A stretch of 64,000 bases of DNA, from assembly GCF_032118995.1 (NCBI RefSeq), contig NC_092661.1, forward strand, positions 14,801,506 to 14,865,505. The letters are read 5' to 3'. The notes beneath the pieces are model-generated. The model was not told the DNA's origin and made no database searches. It saw only the letters and a program-made list of their open reading frames with translations. Shown one piece after another: positions 58,602-64,000 of the stretch (its first letter is position 1; each line of letters starts with the position of its first letter). The DNA comes from Asterias amurensis (Eukaryota; Echinodermata; Asteroidea; Forcipulatida; Asteriidae). The translations under genes and the position numbers were made by a program.

Positions 58602-58823
58602 CTAGTATCCTACCGACCTACAAGTCCTTTTCCCCAAGGTTTTCAGTTTTTTTCTGCAATGGGCAGGGGTCCGTTCATATCCAGCTTCACGCAGGCAGTC
58701 GGCCAATTTTCCCGTTTATTGTAGGCCTATGTGCCCATCTAGCTGTTTTTGGACTGCATCGTCGGCCCAAAATGCAACTAGTTTCAAAATGTCATCATCA
58801 CTCCATCGGTCACTTCTACCCAT
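58602..58823 (-). pseudogene. Myb/SANT-like (trihelix) domain relic
   Basis: Read from ATG at 58823: MGRSDRWSDDDILKLVAFW, then in the same frame after one TAA (58716-58718): LADCLREAGYERTPAHCRKK. The Trp, the DG-containing helix and the GY.RT..(Q/H)CR.K motif are those of Myb/SANT-like DNA-binding domains found in Harbinger second proteins and related host genes. About 73 codons; inactivated by the internal stop. Confidence 0.65.
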
Positions 58824-58955
58824 CGTAAAAAAAATTGAGCAAAAAATTGAACTAAAATATTTACTGTCAGGTGGTAGACAGCAATGTCGATCGAAGAACT
58901 CAAATCTGACTCCTGACAACACAAGTCCACCAACGGCCAAGTACACACATCGCGT

Positions 58956-59259
58956 TAGCCTTGTCCAAGGCTCTTTACGCAAGCACCGGCCCTCTCTGAC
59001 TTCACGAAATGCATATACTATACCGCACGGCACATAACAGTACTTGATACCGCGGGGTCGAAGCATGGCTTTCGAGGTATCAACGAGGTTACAGAACGAG
59101 GCCGGATCGCGCCTCGTTTTGTAACCTCGTTGATACCTCGAAAGCCATGCTTCGACCCCGCGGTATCAAGTACTGTTATGTGCCGTGCAGTATAGTATCT
59201 ATGCATTTCGTGAAGTCAGAGCGGGCCGGTGCTTGCGTAAAGAGCCTTGGACAAGGCTA
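58956..59259. mobile_element. 304-base hairpin element with target duplication
   Basis: Starts TAGCCTTGTCCAAGG and ends CCTTGGACAAGGCTA. The two arms of about 148 bases are almost perfect inverted copies around a short CGGATCGC loop. It is flanked by ACATCGCGT on both sides (58947-58955 and 59260-59268). The duplicate unit has a single ACATCGCGT at the same place, i.e. an empty site. An 8-9 base duplication suggests a hAT- or Mutator-like mobiliser. Confidence 0.85.
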
Positions 59260-60128
59260 ACATCGCGTGTGTGCGAGAAGGAAGCTTGTTCACGCCAACT
59301 GTTTATTCTATTCCAATTCCATTCACGTGGTCTATTTTTTTAATTCATATATTTATTTGTAAATTAAAGATGTAATTCACTTTTATTTTCGTACCTAAAT
59401 GTAAACACTTTCAGAAGGAGAAATCAAAAAAGGGCTATTGTTACCGCGCGAATTATTTGGCGCGCTATTTTTGACGTCTGTGACCTTTCGAGATTAATGA
59501 CGTCTCAACACAGTGGAAGCAAAAGGTGGGGTAAGTTAAACACACTTTCTTTCTCACTAGCTGCTTTTTTTTCCTGGGTCTAACTCATTTAACCCTACCC
59601 CTGAGCAGGGTTAATTATTTCCCGGGAATAAGCTATTTCCCGCGAATTTTTGTGTAGTGTGAACAGATCGACCAAAAGTTCCCGGGAATTTCCCGGGAAA
59701 TACCTGTAGTGTGAAAAGGGCTATAGTTATCTTGCAACTTCGATGACCGATTGAGCTCAAATTTTCATAGGTTTGTTATTTTATGCATATTTTGAGGTAC
59801 AGCAAGTGAGAAGACTGGTCTTAGACAATTACCAATAGTGTCCAGGGTCTTTAATGAGCTGAAATATCTCTTATGATTTGTGGATTTGCTTTCAAATTTA
59901 CTTTTTATATTTGGGTAACATTTCTACAAGTTTTGGCTAATTGTTTTTTATTTCAATTACGGCTTACCATGGTTTTCCAACCTCCGTTGGCTGTATATTT
60001 GAAGGTTGTCATCCGCTTCCCCATTCCCCATTATGTGAATGGGTATTGCATGTCTAGACCGTTTTTATAAACGTTTTTCTCGGCAGACTGAACCTTATGC
60101 CCCTGTCACACGAGGCAACTTACATTCT

Positions 60129-60254
60129 AGGGGTGGATTTCACAAAGAGTTAAGACTATTCCTATCTCTAGGAAGGACAAGTTACTTGTGCTAACTTAGG
60201 ACTAGCTATACGTTTTTCATATCTCCTAGGACTAGTCCTAACTCTTTGTGAAAC
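60129..60254. mobile_element. D-type fold-back element
   Basis: GGTGGATTTCACAAAGAGTTAAGAC to GTCCTAACTCTTTGTGAAACC, uninterrupted. Confidence 0.75.
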
Positions 60255-61086
60255 CTCAAAGAAGAAAAGCCATTAAAATTTTAATGTTCACATACTTTTA
60301 TAGGGGATTGTAAGACATCATTTGAAAAATAACTCATGTACTACCAAAGTGGTCCTGTAGCATGCACTGCAGTTGGTTGCCTCCAAGTTGCCTGTAAAAG
60401 TTGCCTTGTGGGACAAGGCCTTAAGGTTTTAAGCACATTTTCATCATTTTGTCTTGCCCTCTTGGTATCTTTTGTATCTCTCTTGTGTGTACTTTTTATG
60501 AACTTTTATGAGAGAAATGAAATAAACGAATGTCAAGGAAACCATCCGCATTTGTTTGGAACCAAATCAACTCAGAACAAGCTGCACAACTGCCCCCTAT
60601 GAGGAAAAGTCTAAACAATTTTAATTTGTTTTTCCTAAATTGCAAAATGGCAGTCCAATATTTCTGGCTTGGACTTCAAGTTGCCAAGACATTGAGACGG
60701 AAACATCTAACGATATTTGGTACCAACAACCACGTCTGTTAGCAGAAGCCGGATACGAAAAAAAAATCAGCCCTTTTTGAATCCACGCCCTTGGCTCCTG
60801 AAACGGCTCAGGCATGCTAGGCCCCTCGGTTGTTTTTGACAGTAATTACGCGTACATGCTCAGGGCTCCAGAGGAGAGAACGGAGCATTCTTCCCTTCAA
60901 ACATCAACAGTGCTGTTTTCCGTATTGTGCAAAGAAAGAACACGGAATAGGCTTTAACCCTATATTATTATTGGCTAGCATTTTTTCATGGTTTCATAAA
61001 GACTTTTAAATGTATGTTTCTTCTATAAAAAAAATTGCAGGAGAACACATTTGCAATAGAAAATATTTAGGCCTTGAAAAACAAAA

Positions 61087-61321
61087 CTAGTATCCTACCG
61101 ACCTATAAGTCCTTTTTCCCAAGGTTTTCAGTTTTTTTCTGCAATGGGCAGGGGTCCATTCATATCCAGCACCACGCAGGCAGTCGGCCAATTTTGAGAA
61201 AACTTTCCCGTTTCTTGTAGGCCTATATGCCCATCTAGCTGTTTTTGGACTGCATCGTCAGCCCAAAATGCAACTACGGTTTCAAAATTTCATCATCACT
61301 CCATCGGTCACTTCTACCCAT
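61087..61321 (-). pseudogene. Myb/SANT-like domain relic, duplicate
   Basis: Second copy of the relic at 58602-58823, produced by the tandem duplication. It keeps the Gln codon where the first copy has TAA and a KVFSKLADCL segment missing from the first, but carries its own frameshift after DDEILK. The two copies thus decayed independently. Confidence 0.65.
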
Positions 61322-62326
61322 CGTAAGAAATTGAGCAAAAAAATGAACTAAAATATTTACTGTCAGGTGGTAGACAGCAATGTCGATCGAAGAACTCAAA
61401 TCTTACTCTGGACAACACAAGTCCACCAACGGCCAAGTACACACATCGCGTGTGTACGAGAAGGAAGCTTGTTCACGCCAACGGTTTATTCCAATTCCAA
61501 TTCCATTCACGTGATCTATTTTTTTTAATTCATATATTTATTTGTAAATTACAGATGTAATTCACTTTTATTTTCGTACCTAAATGTAAACACTTTCAGA
61601 AGGAGAAAACCAAAAAGGGCTATTGTTACCGCGCGAATTATTTGGCGCGCTATTTTTGACGTGTGTGACCTTTCGAGATTTTGCGTCTCAACACAGTTCA
61701 AGCAACAGGTGGGGTATGTTAAACCCGCTTTCGTTCTCACTAGCTGTTTTTCCCCCCGGGGTTAACTCATTTAACCCTACCCCTGTACAGGGTTAATTAT
61801 TTCCCGGGAATAAGCTATTTCCCGGGAATTGTTTTGTAGTGTGAACAGATCGACCAAAAGTTCCCGGGAATTTCCCGGGAAATACCTGTAGTGTGAAAAG
61901 GGCTATAGTTATCTTGCAACTTCGATGACCGATTGAGCTCAAATTTTTACAGGTTTGTTATTTTATATACATGCTGAGATACAGCAAGTGAGAAGACTGG
62001 TCTTTGACAATTACCAATAATGTCCAGGGTCTTTAGTGAGCTGAAATATCTCTTATGATTTGTGGATTTGCTTTCAAAGAGTTAAACTTTCATTTTTTGT
62101 TTTTACTTTTTATATTTGGGTAACATTTCTACAAGTTCTGGCTAATTGTTTTTTTATTTCAATTACGGCTTTCCATGGTTTTCCAACCTCGGTTGGCTGT
62201 ATATTTGAAGGTTGTCATCCTTTTCCCCATTCCCCATTATGTGAATGGATATTGCATGTCTAGACCGTTTTTATAAACGTTTTTCTCGGCAGACTGAACC
62301 CTGTCACACGAGGCAACTTACATTCT

Positions 62327-62462
62327 AGGGGTGGATTTCACAAAGAGTTAAGACTAGTCCTGTCTCTAGTAAGGACAAGTTACTTGTGCTAACTTAGGAC
62401 TAGCTATACGTTTTTCATATCTCCTAGGACTAGTCCTAACTCTTTGTGAAAATCGACCCCAG
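62327..62462. mobile_element. D-type fold-back element, duplicate
   Basis: GGGTGGATTTCACAAAGAG to CTCTTTGTGAAAATCGACCCC; copy of 60129-60254 in the second duplication unit, with a better preserved right end. Confidence 0.75.
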
Positions 62463-63152
62463 GCAACCTCAAAGAAGAAAAGCCATTAAAATTTTAATGT
62501 TCACATACTTTTATAGGGGAGTGCAAGACATTATTTGAAAATGACTCATGTGCTACTTAATAAGTGGTCCTGTAGCATGCACTGCGGTTGGTTGCCTCCA
62601 AGTTCCCTGTAAAAGTTGCCTTGTGGGACAAGGCCTTAAGGTTTAAAGCACATTTTCATCATTTGTCTTGCCCTCTTGGTATCTTTTTTATCTCTCTTGG
62701 GTGTACTTTTTATGAACTTTTATGAGAGAAATGAAATAAACGAATGTCAAGGAAACCATCCGCATTTGTTTGGAACCAAATCAACTCAGAACAAGCTGCA
62801 AAACTTCCCCCTATGAGGAAAAGTCTAAACAATTTTAATTTTTTTTTCCTAAATTGCAAAATGGCAGTCCAATATTTCTGGCTTGGACTTCAAGTTGCCA
62901 AGACGTTGAGCAGGAAACATCTAACGATATTTGGTACCAAAAAACCACGTCTGTTAGCAGTAGCCGGATACGATAAAAAAAATCAGCCCTTTTTGAATCC
63001 ACGCCCTCTGCTACTGAAATGGCTCAGGCACGCTAGGCCCCACGGTTGTTTTTGACAGTAATTACGCGTACATGCTCAGGGTTTCAGACGAGAGAACGGA
63101 GCCCAAAGCCGCATCCAAAGCCGAAGCCGAGAATGTTCATTATTTATTCACA

Positions 63153-63158
63153 TATAAA
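63153..63158 (+). promoter_or_regulatory. candidate TATA box of copy 6
   Basis: TATAAA 109 bases before the ATG at 63267, in the short unique stretch between the end of the tandem duplication (63101) and the gene. Distance is plausible for a short 5' leader; untested. Confidence 0.3.
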
Positions 63159-63266
63159 CCAGCACAACATTCAAGAAGAGACACTTCATTTCTTAAACTC
63201 CCTAACAGTCAAACTACGGCCAGAGTTGTTCTTTTCTACTGGACTGTTCTTGACTCCACACCAAAA

Positions 63267-64000
63267 ATGGCGTTGTGTTGGTGTGCTCTTGTCATCGCCT
63301 TCGCCGTGTTTTTGCCGTTTTTGACGGCAGCTGGTTTTATCGACACACCCGGCAATGTGACTGTTCATGTCGGTGAAACTGCCATTCTGCAATGCTCGGT
63401 GGATACTAACAACTTTCAAAAGTTTATGATAATGAGATGGTACAAGTCAACGATACACGACGGTTTTTATGTTGCGGTTGGCGAGTCTGTTCGGGCGAAA
63501 GGAATCGGTGCAGGAAAATACTCTCTGGACACCAGTAACGTCGGTGGTGTCTTTTCATATAACCTAACGATCACCAAAGCAGAAGTCGCTGACTCTGGCC
63601 AGTACCAATGTGGGGCTACTGACCGAGACGGGACAAGGCGCACGGAACCCGGCAGTCTCACTGTCACGGTGCAAGAAACTAACAACAAAACTATGAATTG
63701 CAGTATCTACCCCGAGGCCCCAACTCTCGGGCAGACCGTCACCTTCTCTTGCATCGCTCCAAGAGGCATCTCCCCTGACATGCTGACGTGGTGGATGGAC
63801 GGTACGGTTCAGATCCAACCAGAGGCCAACCTGACCAATGAACACGGCATCTCGTTTGTCAAGACTCTTGCCGAAGCGGACAACTTTGCTGAGTTCACCT
63901 GCCTGGTTGGGTCATCATTTCACGGAACACGGAACGGCATGAACTGCAGAGTGACACCTCTTGCTGTGCCCATACGGGCCGTAGTCACCCCGAGCGTCCT
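63267..64000 (+). CDS. ITIM-receptor paralogue, 5' part only (copy 6)
   Basis: The frame is open from the ATG at 63267 to the window edge, giving 244 residues. It starts MALCWCAL, with a signal peptide, a V-like Ig domain 1, Ig domain 2 and the beginning of domain 3, colinear with the gene at 54004-56043. Domain 2 is almost identical to that paralogue in both protein and DNA, whereas domain 1 differs at roughly a third of its positions and has small indels. The extra domain 2 cysteines are kept. The 5' leaders also match (CTGGACTGTTCT and GACTCCACACCAAA blocks). Membrane helix and tail lie beyond the window, so presence of ITIMs is unknown. Confidence 0.9.
   Translation, partial: MALCWCALVIAFAVFLPFLTAAGFIDTPGNVTVHVGETAILQCSVDTNNFQKFMIMRWYKSTIHDGFYVAVGESVRAKGIGAGKYSLDTSNVGGVFSYNLTITKAEVADSGQYQCGATDRDGTRRTEPGSLTVTVQETNNKTMNCSIYPEAPTLGQTVTFSCIAPRGISPDMLTWWMDGTVQIQPEANLTNEHGISFVKTLAEADNFAEFTCLVGSSFHGTRNGMNCRVTPLAVPIRAVVTPSV

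Larger units (their letters stand above)
57461..59722. mobile_element. Harbinger-like DNA transposon derivative
   Basis: Terminal inverted repeats AGCCCTTTTCACACTAC / GTAGTGTGAAAAGGGCT, with many CCCGGGAA motifs near the ends. It interrupts a B-type MITE; flanking bases TTA and ATA hint at a 3-base target duplication. Inside is a broken Myb/SANT-like frame, a protein type carried by PIF/Harbinger elements. A second left-arm-like block (TGTTCACACTATAG) at about 58094 suggests a nested or rearranged copy. No transposase seen. Confidence 0.6.
57233..59854 (-). mobile_element. B-type MITE split by a 2.26-kb element
   Basis: Left part 57233-57460 starts TTAAAAGCAGTGGACAC; right part 59723-59854 ends GTGTCCAGGGTCTTTAA. 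Together they form one ordinary B-type copy, so the intervening 57461-59722 is an insertion. Confidence 0.8.
58399..60884 (+). repeat. tandem duplication, unit 1
   Basis: From GCATTCTTCCCTTCC to GAGAGAACGGA. It matches 60885-63101 nearly throughout. It includes the Myb relic, the right end of the Harbinger-like element, the right arm of a B-type MITE, a D-type element (60129-60254) and a fold-back family seen near copy 4. It is longer than unit 2 mainly because of the hairpin element at 58956-59259. Confidence 0.85.
60885..63101 (+). repeat. tandem duplication, unit 2
   Basis: Second unit, starting GCATTCTTCCCTTCAA directly after unit 1 and ending ...GAGAGAACGGAG about 165 bases before copy 6. 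It contains the D-type element at 62327-62462. Frames such as SRKPSAFVWNQINSEQ (near 60530 and 62744) occur in both units but have no recognised domain. Confidence 0.85.

Noticed and set aside
59018..59206. Small frames in the hairpin element
   Set aside because: The palindrome yields mirrored frames on both strands; they are by-products.
60530..60742. Frame repeated at 62744-63055 in the second duplication unit
   Set aside because: Conserved only because the unit was duplicated; no domain and no sign of selection visible.

Overview
The window looks like repeat-rich intergenic and genic DNA from a marine deuterostome, most likely an echinoderm and possibly a sea star. I infer this from intron-containing genes, AT-rich spacers packed with short palindromic elements, and a cluster of Ig-domain membrane receptors; no species marker is visible. 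Names such as A-type or B-type for repeat families are my own labels.

Protein-coding content is one gene family in six copies. (1) Positions 3-617 (+): the 3' end of a receptor with an early stop. (2) 9695-11488 (+): a complete single-exon receptor, close paralogue of copy 1. (3) 18252-24251 (+): a three-exon receptor. (4) 31364-32962 (+): single-exon. (5) 54004-56043 (-): single-exon. (6) 63267-64000 (+): the 5' part of a close paralogue of copy 5, cut by the window edge. The complete members share one plan: signal peptide, three Ig domains (nephrin/KIRREL-like in flavour), a low-complexity stalk, one membrane helix and a cytoplasmic tail. Domain 2 carries an extra cysteine pair in every copy that covers it.

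The tails differ, and this is the most interesting feature. Copy 5 ends in two textbook ITIM motifs 24 residues apart. Copies 1 and 2 carry a tandem YxxL-x8-YxxV module that resembles an ITAM. Copy 4 has one ITIM-like site and a YxN site. Copy 3 has a short tail without such motifs. This is the layout expected of a paired activating/inhibitory immune-type receptor cluster. Copies 5 and 6 are head to head, with nearly identical domain 2 and strongly diverged domain 1.

The spacers hold no other convincing gene. They contain: A-type and B-type MITEs flanked by TTAA (one nested insertion shows the TTAA duplication directly); C-type palindromic MITEs that start GGGCCCAATTTCAT; D-type fold-back elements; tRNA-derived SINEs (one with a 19-bp target duplication); a LINE 3' relic; a Harbinger-like element with a broken Myb/SANT domain; a 2.2-2.5 kb tandem duplication between copies 5 and 6; a 304-bp hairpin element whose empty site is preserved in the other duplicate; and several satellite or iterated-palindrome arrays.
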